A stretch of DNA of 45,781 bases from Phoronis australis (GCA_002633005.1 NMRA01000765.1:101257-147037); one strand, 5' to 3'; counted from the stretch's first letter, positions 1 through 12,960 are shown. Notes: generated from the sequence alone by a model not told the origin. Translations and numbers: made by a program.

Positions 1-623
1 CTTGACTAGAAGTTTAGTTTCCACTGAACTTTGGCTGATTTGTTCGTGATGTCTGATCAGTTTCCGAGCCACTGGCCGGGATAACGAGTCAACCTGAATC
101 CGGCCGGCGCCTGATCGGGCTCCGAGCCACTGGCCAGGATAACAAGCGTTTTGTGTTTAGAACTCAGAAAATCACAAGTCTAAACAATGCAGATCTAGGT
201 TCTCCTGTCTGTATCTCACGGAAAATACTTCGAAATTATCTCCGAACACACCGCAAACTCCTGCTACGGACAGTTATTGGCCTGCGGATTTTTGTAGGCT
301 ATGGTATGTCCAAATACCAATAAATCCGTAAGAACGAAATGAAACAACATGTTTTTGTAAGAACTCGGTATATTTTTAAGGGTTTTACATCGAAGTTTGA
401 TGATTTATTGGTGCTAAACGATGATTCCAAGTGATAAGCTGACATCAGTAACCCGTGTTGTGAACTGCTGAACAGAATGCGTGTGAAACCGATGACGTAA
501 TTGGATAATTTCAACACCTCCGTCTGCCGTCAGGTAACGTAAGCTCAAGTGTCGTTATGGAGTAGAACTACTCGATCTAAATTGATACAAATTAGGTTGT
601 TTTTTGGGTGGCATGCTCTTTAA
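1..623 (-). mobile_element. Kolobok-like TTAA element, end fragment
   Basis: This stretch is an inverted, diverged copy of 37840-38485: the order of blocks matches in reverse, including GAGTAGAACTACTCGATCTA at 560-579 against its counterpart near 37887, and the GGCTCGGAAC / GGCCAGTG block. Its terminus is GGGTGGCATGCTCT followed by TTAA at 620-623, i.e. TTAA-AGAGCATGCCACCC when read from the right. The other end lies left of the window. No coding sequence is visible in this part. Assignment to Kolobok rests on the mate at 37840-39556, which carries a THAP remnant. Confidence 0.7.
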
Positions 624-1970
624 AGCCTTTTTTTGCTACACCGTATATATTTCGAATTTGAAGTTCTTCCAGAATGAAGATAAGGTTTGTTAGACATATG
701 TGACAAATTGTGAAAACGGACAATTTTTGTGAAGAAGGTTTAAGGCATCGTTAATTGCCTGCGATAATAATACAGCAAAAATACTTAGTTCCCATGCATG
801 GGAACTACACATGAAATCTCATGACTATCCCTCTCTCTCTCTGAAGGGTGTGTGTTCCTTTTGCATCTGTTAAACTTTTGATGAGCACATTGTACTTTTT
901 TGCTTCCACAATTAGCTGAGTGAATTTTGCACCAAGATAGTCACATAAAGCATACTTCGTTGACAAATAGAACGCTAAAGTTCAAATTAATTTATCAACA
1001 CAATCTTGGAAATAGGCTGACTGAACTAGATGCACAAGTGGTGCACAGGGGGCAGTCTCGGTGATGGGAGTGGAATTTTCTATGATTCCGGATGGTGGGT
1101 GAATTTCCTCTCTAAAACTTCATATTTTTCAAAGCAAATGCAGAGATCTCATGACAATACCTTACATAATAATCCAAACATTAAAATGGCGCTCAACTTA
1201 AATCTGTTCTTAAAACTTTAAAATTATATCCAAACCAATAAATCAAAACTTGGGTTTATGGCAGCGGCTTTATAACAGAGTTGAAGCAGATGATTATAAC
1301 AATACGTCATAACTACAAAAGATTGATTATACATCCCTCTTGAGCTCACATTGCCATCTGAGAAATCTTTTTCTCCCAAGACCTGGAATGTGTTATGGCA
1401 CGAATGGTTAAAACACCGAGTAGGTAATTTTTTTGGTATTACATGATTGGGCAAATCACAAAGTAATGCAAAGTAGAAATCCGTTACACCCTACATTTTA
1501 TCATCTTTCAAAACACTAAAACAGTCACAAAATAACTTCTTAAACGGACCCATCTTTGGCAGCAAATTCAATATCCACATTCATTCAAATGGAGACGAGC
1601 CCCAGCTCAAGAGGCTGTCTAACTGTTCTGTCTCCAGCTCAATTCAGTGCTCAGGCACGGGGAAGCTTTGCTGACTGTTACTTATAAACATTTTTTAAAG
1701 TTTTGACATTACAACTTCAAAAACTATTTATTAGATTCTCTCTAAGTTGAATATTTGCTACGAAAGCTGACTGCAATTTAGAATTCTTTAGCTCAAAATA
1801 AAACTATTAACAAAAAGTAACTGAATTACTTTACATTGCGTAAGCATGTTTTTACAAATTTAAAGTTACGTCACGTGGTTGAAAGCTTTAGACACGTAGA
1901 GTTTTTCGGCAAAAAGGATGATCGTTCTTACAGTTCATGTGAGATAACAAATATTACACTCGTCTCAGAC
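624..1970. other. intron, no gene seen
   Basis: This is intron sequence of the minus-strand PKHD1L1-like gene, downstream of its last exon seen here. It holds a short CT microsatellite around 830-842 and no open frame that looks like protein. The minus-strand frame at 1454-1224 has an acceptor-like CCAG inside but no family resemblance and no donor in the right phase. I therefore left it out. Confidence 0.6.
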
Positions 1971-2066
1971 TGATGACAAGGACAAAACCTGTTGGAAATT
2001 TTGTCAAAATCCCTCGCCAAGGCTTGGGATTTTGACAAAAATTCCAAGAGGTTTTGCCCATGTCAT
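1971..2066. mobile_element. short foldback (hairpin) element
   Basis: Two arms of about 46 bp, 1971-2018 and 2021-2066, are nearly perfect reverse complements of each other. Both contain the core TTTGTCAAAATCCC, read on opposite strands, and only about two bases separate them. This is the structure of a small MITE or palindromic insertion. No target-site duplication is obvious. Confidence 0.7.
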
Positions 2067-3369
2067 ATAGGATTCTCTGTCTATTCACTTCTCATCAACA
2101 CATCATCAGTATGAGGTATTTATTAAACATCAAAAAATTACCTGTCAGATGCATGCCACCACATACCAGCGGGTAGTTAGTAATGTCTGTCCATTTCATC
2201 ATTGGCATCTTATTTCTGTTTGACATGAACATAGGAAATATTATACCTGAAAACAAAAAGTATGCTTCATATTGCATGCCCACACTTATCGATAAATCAA
2301 GGCTCGGTACAAAGGAAATAAATCACATATTAACCAACATCCATTTTAAACTACTGCATCTATTTGAGTATAGGCTGGCCCATGGTGTTGTTATTGGGGA
2401 TCTACAAAACAGGGGTGGATTTATATTTATTTTATCCCATCAGTTTGCATAGTACATTCATGTGTAAGCCAATGGGTTTGTTTAACAGTATTGAGAGTTT
2501 GACCATGGTCTTCAAAACGGTTTGGGCAAATGTCACATGTGTTGACAGTTTTGTACTAGAAAGGGCAAAGTGATAAAAAAGGTTGATTTGACAAAGGAGG
2601 AGAGTTAAGAGAGGGAGAGCATTATGCAACTGTACCGTACAGTGGTATCTTGTAGTTGGAGGCTTTTCTATATCATCTAGGAGAACTGGTTTTGATGTCC
2701 ATATTTGATATAATTATGAAAGCAGACATAGACTGCTATTGTGTTGAATAGAGCAATTATTGCATTTCTGATGTCTTCAAGGCTATAAAATGCGGACTGA
2801 CATAAATTGAAATGCCATGCAACGACAAAAACTGGACATTTTTAACATCCTCATTTTCTGAAATTGATTTCTTGTGAAAAATGCACTATCCTTCCTTCAC
2901 AGCAGAAATTGGTCCAAACATTGTAATTAGTTCTTGTTGTCAACAGTTTTGAGTCCATGTTTATTCATTCATCCAGTGTGCTAGGTGTTTGCTTCATGAC
3001 ATTGGACAAAAGACAGAGCCTGGCGATTAACAAAAGAAAGATTAACATCATGCTTCTGGAATATGAACTAAATGACAGTTAATTGTAATCATGGCTTTTA
3101 CCCAACTAGGTGGGCGCTAAAAGCCAGAAGGTGTGGTTTAACTTGCCCTAGAATAAGCCAAAACTAGGTATGAGCTAACACCTGCGGGCAGATTATGGCA
3201 AGATCTTTATGAACCACAGATGGCAAGCTTTGAGGGGTATATTACAAAAATCACAACTACATGATGCAGAATACATTGGGCCAATGTCACTGTCTAACAG
3301 AAAACTATTTACAGCATTTCATGCAAATTCCTTATTTCAAAAGACCGGATACAGATCGAGGTGTACATA
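2067..3369. other. intron, no gene seen
   Basis: AT-rich intron sequence. Several overlapping frames on both strands between 2095 and 2629 have ordinary AT-rich composition and no recognisable domain. Nothing else stands out. Confidence 0.55.
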
Positions 3370-5066
3370 AACAAGAGCAACGTGGAGCGTTGAAATGCAC
3401 CCATAAATGCATCACAAATGGTGTTTTTAGGGTTACTTATTTGTATCATAGAAATGGCCACTAAATGGCGCAAAAATGTACAATCCATCCAAATACGGGC
3501 ACATGACATATTTCATAAAATTGTATCAAGGAACTTCAGAGAAATAAAGGAAAACGGAACAAAATGAAATTGCCACGTGTGGGCACAGTGTCCGTTCGAT
3601 CCGCCTGAAAGTCGTCGTCTATTATGTTCATATTAATTCACTTACTAAATTTACCTACAGTGGGTTTTGGATATACGGCAATGGGCAAAAAACAAAACTA
3701 CCACTCGGAGGCACCACAGTAGCCAGTCACCATCATCAAACGTCCTTTTCACACTGAAAACATATACGCCAATTTTCAAAACCATCCCTAGAATGATTTG
3801 ATTGATCGATGGGTGGACACCAAAAACAAGATTCGAAAACACCAAAAATGGCCACTAGGTGGCGCAAAATACCTCGATTCCATCCCAAAACAGGAAGATG
3901 GCACCATCTCACTAATAGATGTCTACATTCAAATTTTTATGAAAATCTACTGAGGACCTTTGAAGATACAGGCTGGTAAACGTAAAAAAACTAAAATTGT
4001 CACTAAGGGGCACACCAGTACTCAGATCCGTCTGAAAGTCGTCGCCGTCTGTTGTCAACATCACATAAATACTCTTGCTAAATTAAGTAAAGATCCTGCA
4101 AACGGTTTAGAAGATACAGCTATGGGCGCAAATAAAAAACAAAACAGCCACTAGAAGGCACCAAAGTAGTCAAACTCATCGGAAAATCAGCCTCAGCCAT
4201 ACATGCCAATTTTTACACTGTTCCTGAAAGCAGTTAGTTTGATAGACGAGTGGACCCAAAAACTCGAAAACAGTAAAAATGGCCAATAGGTGGCGCAAAC
4301 TAGGTCGAATCCATCTGAAAACTGAACGATAGCGTCACCTCATTACAAGATCCCAGTATGCCCAATTTTATGAAAATAAGTTGAACGTACAGGGGTAAAC
4401 GTAGAAAAAAATTAAATTGCCACTAGGTGGCACACCAGTAGTTAGGTCTGTCGGAAAGTTGTCGTCGTCTGTTGTCAACATCATATAAATACAATTACTA
4501 AATTTAGTAAAGATCCTTCAAACGGTTTAGGAGATAGAGCCATAGGCGCAAAAAAACAAAACTGTCACTAGGAGGCGCCAAAGTAGTCACAATCATTGAA
4601 AAATCATCGTCAGCCGTCCACTTCATAGTAAGAACATACGTGCCAATTTTCACACTTTTCCTAAAAGCGGTTTGCTTGATAGACGAGTGTACACCAAAAA
4701 AACAGACTCGAAAACAGTAAAAATGGCCACTGGGTGGCGCAAACCACGTTAAATCCATCCGAACATGGTAGGACAGTGTCTTCTCACTAATAGGTGCCTA
4801 TATAATAAATTTTACGAAAAGTCATTTGGGACTTTTGCAGATACAGAGGCAAACATAAAAAACTAAAATTGCCACTAGGGGGCACACTGGTAGTTGGATT
4901 CGACCGGAAGTTCGCTCATGCCGTCCCATCCACGGAAGGAACACATTTGCAAAATTTAAAGAACATACGTCAAGGAGTTTTGGAGATAGAGCAGCGGACG
5001 CTGGACACTGGGCGGACGGACGGAGATGACGGCATAATGTGTCCACATAATATTATGTGGGCGCAT
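3370..5066 (+). mobile_element. CTCF-box tandem element, copy 1 (Helitron-like ends)
   Basis: The 5' end reads AACAAGAGCAACGTGGAGCG near 3370, the same as 8275. The 3' end is an 18-bp perfect palindrome, CCACATAATATTATGTGG, at 5043-5060, followed by GCGCAT. Between them are 11 related monomers with boxes starting at 3458, 3573, 3701, 3852, 4000, 4148, 4283, 4420, 4565, 4727 and 4872. Every third monomer is most alike, giving a unit of about 430 bp. Box variants include GGCCACTAGGTGGCGCAAA, TTGCCACTAGGGGGCACA and ACTRYCACTAGGAGGCGCCA. No transposase is encoded. A 3' hairpin with no TIRs and an internal tandem core resembles non-autonomous Helitron or Helentron elements, but that class is inferred. 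Confidence 0.75.
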
Positions 5067-5990
5067 AAAAATCACATTCCATAGGGTGGCAATTGGATCC
5101 GCCCTTCTGTTGTCTAGTTAATGACAAAACAACTGCAAAACTTTGCAACGGTCCTGTACAGCTGCTTAGGAAATACCGTCGCAAATGCAAAAAATACTAA
5201 TAGGGGCAACATAAAGGCTAGGACCATCTGAAAACCAACGTCATACTCTTGTCAGTGCAAACACATCGTTATTGTACACAACAGGCCTCGGGTCAACTGG
5301 AAATTAGGGCGTGTTACTAAGTTGCTAGTTGGTGGGGATAGTAATATTAGGGCAGTTAGTCTTAAGATTGGTGGTCAGGACACACAACTCCAGCTTTAAG
5401 TAAATTATATCCTCTTGAAACGCCACTTTAGACTGGCATTACATTTTTTCAGCATAAACAAAGAGACTGTATTAGGCAGGGCTTGGAATGACCAATGTCG
5501 AGAAAAGCGGAAATTTTTACAGCCCAAAACATGCGCGCACCCAGCCTTAAAATAGTCAATGTGGACCTTTTCCCGACAAAAATCAAGACTAAAAAAACGA
5601 AACCACCTCCAGAAGCGTGTCTCTGCGTCTTTTTAGCTCATCCGTCCACTCCCACCTCCACACATTTTTGGCTGCAGAGTCATAGTATTTGTCACCGCGG
5701 TTTACAATCACACGGGACGCCATTGAAGAAATCGACGACACTATCCCAGATGCCCCAGCAATGTTGACAATTTACGTTCCTCCGAAACATAAAGAGCAAC
5801 TTCCGCTTTTCGAGGTGAAAATCATCGGCGGTAAATAAGAAATTTGCCGCGGAGATTTTATATCAAATCCGATTTTTTTTACGCAGAAATATAATAAAAT
5901 ACACGGACAGGACATTTGAAAACAGCGGAAATCCGCGTTTCTGCGGAAAATTCCAAGAAGAAAACAAATGCAAAAACAGGACGGTTAAAG
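5067..5990. other. intron, degraded repeat and unassigned sequence
   Basis: Just after copy 1 there are two faint monomer remnants (around 5090 and 5204). The rest is unassigned. The plus-strand frame at 5495-5767 is proline- and serine-rich with no recognised domain, and I do not treat it as a gene. Confidence 0.45.
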
Positions 5991-6310
5991 GTTAATCCAC
6001 AGATATAGATACAATGAAAGTAGAAGCTGAAGTTGCCACTAGGGGGCATAGCAGTAGTCAGATTTACTGGAGAGTCATGGTCAGCTGCAGTCACATTAAT
6101 ACAAAAACACTTGAAACATTACTTCACGAACATCCTGAAAGGGGTTAATGAGATACCCAGCCGTGCATGAAAAATATTGGCATTAGGGAGCGGCTCAGCA
6201 GTCCAACTCATCCACAACTGACAATTTTCATAATCCTTTGAGCAGTTTAGTAAATAAGGAGGAGGACATAAAATATTAGGTCGAAAACGACAAAAATGCC
6301 CACTAATTAA
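5991..6310 (+). repeat. solo fragment of the CTCF-box tandem element
   Basis: The monomer at 6036-6049, CCACTAGGGGGCAT, is followed by AGCAGTAGTCAGAT, exactly as in the long arrays. Degraded monomers follow near 6180 (CATTAGGGAGCGGC) and 6297. The typical linker words GAGATAC and GCAAAA are also present. It stops just before the exon at 6394-6646. Confidence 0.7.
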
Positions 6311-6393
6311 TAGAATTAATGCAAAATACGACTAACAAGGCTGAAATTTCATGAAAATCCATAGACGAATGCCTATGGCGCTATGAATCTTAC

Positions 6394-6646
6394 CAACAGC
6401 AGCTAATCCAGAATTGAAGTAGCCTGGAGCACGAGCTTGCATTGAATTTTGCATAGTCTTAATAGTGAGGTCTGGCTTATCAGTCTCGCAGTCATATGAA
6501 CTGGTCGTACCATACAGTGTTGACTTGGACACATTCACTATCATGCTCCCGCAGCCGGTCACACTCTCAGGATGGTAAACCAGTGTAAAAAGACCACCAC
6601 CATTTTCTGCCAGAACCAAATTTTGCACGACCAATGACGACGCCAA
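6394..6646 (-). CDS. PKHD1L1: PKHD1L1-like exon: beta-helix region after the second G8
   Basis: The acceptor is TTGTAG before 6646 and the donor is GTAAG after 6394. The exon is 253 nt, starting at phase 0 and ending after one base of a codon. It begins LASSLVVQNLVLAENGGG and continues through YHPESVTGC, STLYGTTSSYDC and AAVG. The pattern of a buried NLVLAENGGG-type strand followed by a SLIVGTT..FDC-type strand is what follows the DYG(V/I)Y(F/Y)Q motif in fibrocystin-L proteins, and that motif ends the previous exon at 13578. An earlier apparent start is a TTG, not an initiator. The next exon, expected to start with a G-split codon and an I.WP.F-like motif, lies left of the window or is undetected. 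Confidence 0.85.
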
Positions 6647-8274
6647 CTACAATTAATGAGGTTAACAATTATGATGAACAATCACAGACAGATCTTGTAC
6701 TCTTTACTACTGGAATCCTGGATAAAAATAAGTCATTCGTGTCCAAGAGTTTAATCATACAATTGATCCATTCAGTATTTTTGACATGAGTATCCCCTTA
6801 CAGCATGTAATGATGAGTTAATACCACATTTAGTCTTCTAACAAAGTACTGTGTACCACATCTTAAAGATGCCTGGAATGCGATAAACAGTTTAAATTGC
6901 AATATTGAAAGTGATTCTCTGCCACTGAAACAGAATTTAAAACGCTCAACAGTTATTTTTGAAGTTTGTTCATAAAAATATTTAATTTCTGTTGAAACCA
7001 AAGCATTTTCTTCAGTCAACTGCTCGCAACTTCGTCGACTTTTCTCCCACAAGGTAAAGCACGTCTCCTTATTTGGTATGGTAAGACATAGACGTAACAC
7101 ATTTCCCTTACATGGAAAATGTGAACCTTGACCTCCAGAAACTTCAAGCAACTGACTGTGAGTGCATGCGCGCAGTTATCATAAGTTGGAGGGAGATTAG
7201 AAACTCTGTGGTAAGCACAGAGTTTTTCCATCGCGTGCATTTCAAAAAACGTGAATTTTGTGTTTTTTTGGAAATCCCCACCCAGGAGAAGGTGAATTAT
7301 TTTGCACTAGACGTTACGAGGAGGCACTTTCGTTAGGAATTGTTTGAAAAATATTTCACCGGCTTTCGTGTTCCATGCCTTTCTAAGATTATGTAGAATC
7401 TCACCAACTTGAAGGTGTATTTGGCTACATAATATCCACAAAACTATAGACTTTAACTCCATAAAATTGCATATTTTCTGAAAGTATGAAGAATGTAGAA
7501 CCTGATTTTTGACTTTATACCAACCTGCTTTTAAATGGATCATGCAAGCATATCTTTTTAGTAAAATGTACCAAAATGAGCAGTCAAGCAATGGCAAAAC
7601 AATGGCATAGGCAACACGATCACTTTGAAGATGTCAAAAATGCAGTTAGTTTTCTGAAATATTTTGGTTTCGTTTTATTCAGCTTTAGACTTTTTTCATA
7701 AAGTCCTGTCTTTGATAGCACCTCATGTAAAAGTGGAAACTCTTAAAACAATTCCTTACAGATATTTGGAGAACAGTTTCACGTGAATCCTACCAGCTGT
7801 CACCGAGATGCTATGATTCAATGTTTTCCAAATTTGGCCATTTTCAAGGTTTCTACATAGAGTTAAGTATAGTTCACACCTGGGATCTAATCAAAATCGA
7901 ACTCCAATTTATGTTTGGCATCTACCTTTCTCCTGTAATATGAATTTAAGATAATTATCTATAATTCTGACGTCTTCGAGTATATGATGAATTACACAAA
8001 CCACTGTGTACTTCAAATTTGCACTTGATGACCTCTTTGTACGAGCTACAAACTTCAATTACACAAACTTTAGATTTCGAGTCAAACTCAAAATTATAAG
8101 TTCATACTCGAGTTTAGGGCTTTCATACAAGGGTCACCAAGAGCAGAACAGAAGTACACAGTTATCCAGGTAAACCATGGCATACTCAAGCACTTCAAAT
8201 TTTGAATTCAAACCAAAGTAAAACGGAAAAAGTTAAAAATAACTTCGAGTTCGATTTTGCATAAAAAGATTAGT
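6647..8274. other. intron, no gene seen
   Basis: This is the first part of the 6.9-kb intron between exons 13578 and 6646. Frames on both strands (for example minus 7151-6798) have no recognisable domain and are interrupted. I see no repeat that recurs elsewhere in the window. Confidence 0.5.
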
Positions 8275-10030
8275 AACAAGAGCAACGCGGAGCGTTGAAA
8301 TGTGCCCACGAATGCATTGCAAATGGTGTGCTTTTAGGGTTATTTATTTGTATCATAAAAATGGCCACTAGATGGCGCAAAAATGTACAATCCATCCAAA
8401 AACGGGAACATGCCATATTCCATAAAAATCTGTCAAGGAACTTCAGAGAAACAAAATGAAAACAGAACAGAATGAAATTGCCACTAGTGGGCACAGCGTC
8501 CGTTCGATCCGCCAAAAAGTCGTCGTATGTTAACTTCATATAAATTCACTTTATGATACTAAATTTAATAAAGATCCTGTAGTGGGTTTTGGATATACAG
8601 CTATGGGCAAAAAACAAAACAAAACTACCACTAGGAGGAACCACAGTAGTCAGTGGTGATCATCAAAGCTCCTCTTTACACTAAAAACATATACGCCAAT
8701 TTTCAAAACCATTCCTAGAATGATTTAGTTGACCAAGGGGTAAACACCAAAAACAAGATTTGAAGACAGTAAAAATGGTCACTAGGTGGCGCAAAATATC
8801 TCGCTTCCATCCAAAAACAGAACAATAGTGTCATCTCACCAATAGATGCATATATTCAAAATTTTATGAAAAGCTGTTGAGGACCTTTGAAGATACAGAC
8901 TGGTACACGTAAAAAACTAAAATTGCCAATAGAGGACATACCAGTAGTCAGATCTGTCCGAAAATCTTCATCGTCTGTTGTCAACATCATACAAATACAC
9001 TTGCTAAATAAAGTTAAGATCCTGCAAACAGTTTCGGAAATACAGCCATGAGTGCAAAAAAACAAAACTACCACTAGGAGGTGCCGCAGTAGTCGAGCTC
9101 GTCGGAAAATCATCGTCCGCCATCCACTTCATAGTAAAAACACACATGCCCATGTTCATAATAATCCTGAAAGCGGTTTGATTGAGAGACGAGTGGACGC
9201 CAAAAAACTCAAAAACAGTAAAAATGGCCACTAGGTGGCGCAAACTAGATCAAATCCATCTGAAAACGAAAAGATAGCGTCACCTCAGTAACAGATGCCA
9301 GTATGCCAAATATTATGAAAATACATTGAGGACCTTAACACATACTGAGGCAAACATAAAAAAATAAAATTGCCACTAGGGGGCACACCAGTGGTCAGAT
9401 CTGTCTGAAAGTCGCCGTACCCCGTTGCTAACATCATAAAGATACACTTCATAAATTTAGTAAAGATCCTCAAAACAGTTTAGGAGATACAGCCATAGGC
9501 GCAAAAACAAAACAAAACTGCCACTAGGAGGCGCCACAGTAGTCGAAGTCGTCGGGAAATGATCTTCAACTGTCGTCTTCATAGTAAGAACTTGCAAGCC
9601 AATTTTCACAATCATACATAGAGCGGTTTGTTTTATAGAGAGGTGGATGCTAAAAACAGACTCCCTCGAAAGCAGTAAAAATGGCCAATAGGTGGTGCAA
9701 ACTACGCCGAATCCATCTGAAAATGCGAGGTTACCGTCGCCTCACTAATAGATGCCTATATACCAAATTTTGTGAAAATATGTTGAGGACCAGTTTGAAG
9801 ATACAGACTGAGGTAAATATAAAAACTAAAATTGCCACTAGGGGGCACGCCGGTAGTCAGATCCGTCCGAAAGTTAGCTCATGTCGTCCCATCCATGAAA
9901 GCAACATAGTGCAAAATTTCATGAACATATGTCAGTTGGTTTTGGAGATAGAGCGGCAGACGCCGGACCGACGCCGTCCGGACGGAGATGACATATGCAT
10001 AATGCGTCCACATATATGTGGGCCCATCAA
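8275..10030 (+). mobile_element. CTCF-box tandem element, copy 2 (most intact)
   Basis: The 5' end AACAAGAGCAACGCGGAGCG starts at 8275 and includes a small stem, CAACG (8283-8287) with CGTTG (8293-8297). The 3' palindrome CCACATATATGTGG is at 10008-10021, preceded by a GC-rich run of GACGCCGTCCGGACGG type. Eleven boxes start at 8365, 8481, 8628, 8779, 8926, 9071, 9228, 9373, 9521, 9685 and 9835. The same-type spacing is 414-462 bp, so the higher-order unit is three monomers of about 150 bp. Overall length and order match copy 1 (3370-5066). No protein is encoded. Frames on the minus strand that repeat a PPSGNF-like peptide are by-products of the repeat. Confidence 0.8.
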
Positions 10031-12960
10031 AAGTAGTAGAGCTGCCTAGCCCCAGAGAAATTCTTTTTCACACTTTAATGATTAACTGACAAACAGTATC
10101 TGCACACAGTTAGTGATGTCGCTGGTGAGTATGCACATTGAAACCAGATATAAATGTCCACACTTGGCTACAAGTCCACTGTGCCACCTATTACAGGGCT
10201 CAGATATTGTATGGTGACATGGTAAAAATCCCAAGACATCACGAAACATTGGAGCACGCAACAAAGTACTTGAGGAAGTAACCAGATGGCAGTCGGAATT
10301 GTATGGCAATTATGATGCACATATAGGAGAAACAATGAGGAACATAATATGGCAACATTGTATGAAAGCTTTACGTTCACACTTGTAAAAATCCCATTTC
10401 TTGTCTGATTTTCAAAATTCAAAAGTCCAACCAGGAGAGCTTTTTCACGAACTATTGAAATATCTTATTAGGAACTTCTAGCCGTCGCCCCCAATGTGTT
10501 TGTGATGGGTCTGATTATCTAGAGAATGATAACATGAGTAGCTTGAGGCGATGTAACAATTACTGCATGTCGTCTTTGATTGTTGCAACACAGTCCAGGG
10601 TATGTAAACTGGTCCAGATGACCAGTCTCCAACGGTGAGGATGTCAGAGTCCCCCGTACCAGGTTTCCTCGTTTTTTCAATCATAGTTTCCATTTGGCGA
10701 TCTGGGCACTTTGTCAGGTGGCATTTTCAATGAGTATAAATGATTATGTAAAGCGCTAAGCCCTGCACTACTATTCTGAGGTGATCATAAACCATCTAGA
10801 GGCACTAGAATTTGTTTAGTTGCGTGCGACTATTAACTCTTGCTTTAAGCAACGGTCTTCCATTACCATCATCACACTGGTAGGTGTGCGCATTAAGAAA
10901 GCCAACTGCTTCTGAATCAGTCTTTTACGTCCTTTTATGCACCCAAGAATATAGTCGCGTTACAATATGACAGCAACACAGGACACGAAACAGTTGATGA
11001 TTCTTTGACGTTGTCTGGCATTGCTGTACGTTATCGAGAAAACACAGAAAAAACAATGAAAAAATAACCCAATGCTAACCATAAAAACGGACTGGCCTAA
11101 TGTACTCCATCTGCATCCAGTGTTGAAGAAACAAAAGAGTGGATTGTCTGGTGCCCTAATGCTAATAGTCAGATGAACACAGGCCACACAGGGAAACAAA
11201 GTACCAATTAGTGAAACTCACATGAACCCTCCTAATAAGGTTTCTGGAAGCATGCACAAAGCATTTACTCATTCTGTACCATTCTCCTGGAGTGTAAGAA
11301 TCCAGAAAATTAATGTAATCTAACCTATATCCACACTCCATTAAACTTGTCAAGAAAGCCCTTTGTGTTGGTGACCAAACTGTGGTCCAGCTGGTGGGAG
11401 CTTACAGTCACACAAAGGAATCAATTTGGTGGAAGTTAAGCCTAATTTCTTTGAAAGTCAACTGCTTTTCTTCATTCCCACGAAATTTTCTGGTGAAAGT
11501 ATTTCATAGTTTACATTAAACAAGTCTGCTTCATTATTTGTTGAAAGTTGTTTTCACCTTACAAATAGTATTCTTGAACAAAAGTTAGTGTCAGGCTCAC
11601 TGTTTACAACATAGTTGCTGGATTTCATGAGCTTATCAGATGAAAGCAGACAACACTGAGCTGGACTGTGTAAAGGTTGGTTTGACACTGTCAAACTGAT
11701 AAGGCCACCACTGATCCCGACTGGTCGATCAGTCAGTTGGGATACCAATTCTACAGTCCGGGTGGGTGCGTAAGGTGAAAGCCCAATACAAATCAGATCG
11801 GACATGAGGAATTTCTCTCTTACACTGGGCGTTGCTGAGATTTCCTTTGCCCTCAGACAACTTTTACAATGCCTATTCAGCATGCCATTTGTATTCAAGC
11901 TATATGAAGCAAAATGGAAATCGCCAAAACTATACTTTCCCTACAGGGTGGTTGTTATATAAATGGAAATATTATTGGTTTTCTCTGACATTTGCACAGA
12001 GTAACAACATGAAATGTCAAAAGTACCAGTTTGATGACATTTTAGATACAGCAAATGAACTGAAAATCGTAACTTAATTGGATTCATTTTGACAAAGGGC
12101 CATTGCTTAAACAACAGTTGGTTTTAAATGTTTCACTGTTTCTTTTTAATGCTACAGTCTACTTTAATTGTTGTGTTTCCTGCCGCGTTGCTATCTTTAG
12201 ATAAAACTTTAAAAGCTAAAACAGCTAGTAACTCTCGAGATTTTGATCATCAGTGAAACTTAAAGTCAGCTCTAACCCATCGACCCATCTCATTTATTGT
12301 TAAGTTTTTCTCACTGACTTTGAAGCTACAGGCATAGTTAGTCTTCACGACATGTGTTTCATCGTCAGCTGATTACTGAATATCACAGTTTTTTGGTTAG
12401 TGTGCTACTCCTGGAATAAACTAGTTCAACACGACTGATTGATAATTGCTGTTTTAGAATCTAATTTGGACAGCGTGTATTGTTTCTATTTGACTTAATG
12501 TAGTTCAATAATTTGTATACTAAAAGAAGAAATCACGTCGTCATTGTTAATCATGATCAACATTTGTAAATTTTACGAATATATCAGTACGCACGGTTGT
12601 TACCTTCAATCCGTAATCAATCATAGTTTTTAGCTTATTACTTGATTGATATTTACAATATATATATATATTATGGTGATTTTTCCAGTTTAATACTGCC
12701 GTAATGTTTACATTACAATGAAAATTATTGGTTTATGCATTTTGAAAATTTGCCAGTATGTACGTGCAGAGATAACAGTTTATGGCCAGGTAATTTTAAT
12801 TGGGTCTCGCTCCTACTGTGCAATGAGGTCATCACCACTCATGCATCCCACTCTGGTGCCACGATCTCTTTGATTCAGGTGAAAGCCACTCAGAAAAAGG
12901 TTGAGCGAGTTGCCGTGAAAATTTCTGCATATCTTCCGAAATACGGGTTTTCCTTGTGAG
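10031..12960. other. intron with weak, unassigned coding-like pieces
   Basis: Two pieces look more protein-like than the rest. On the plus strand around 10290-10380 a frame reads RWQSELYGNYDAHIGE, then breaks. On the minus strand from about 11395 to 11225 an open frame contains MECGYRLDYINFLDSY and TPGEWYRMSKCF, followed by a possible donor CAT/GTGAGT near 11221. I recognise neither and they lie on opposite strands. They could be decayed transposon genes. A (TA)n run is at 12659-12671. No exon of the host gene was found here. Confidence 0.35.

Noticed and set aside
1224-1454. The next 3' exon of the host gene
   Set aside because: An AG is present but the peptide lacks the expected family motif and no donor in a suitable phase follows.
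3370-5066. CRISPR-like regularly spaced repeats
   Set aside because: Whole monomers of about 145 bp are similar, not short identical repeats with unique spacers. The context is an animal intron.
8270-9473. Several minus-strand frames inside the tandem arrays with a repeated PPSGNF-like peptide, as if a repeat protein
   Set aside because: They come from reading the tandem DNA repeat backwards. Starts and stops differ between monomers, frames shift, and the DNA box rather than the peptide is what is conserved.
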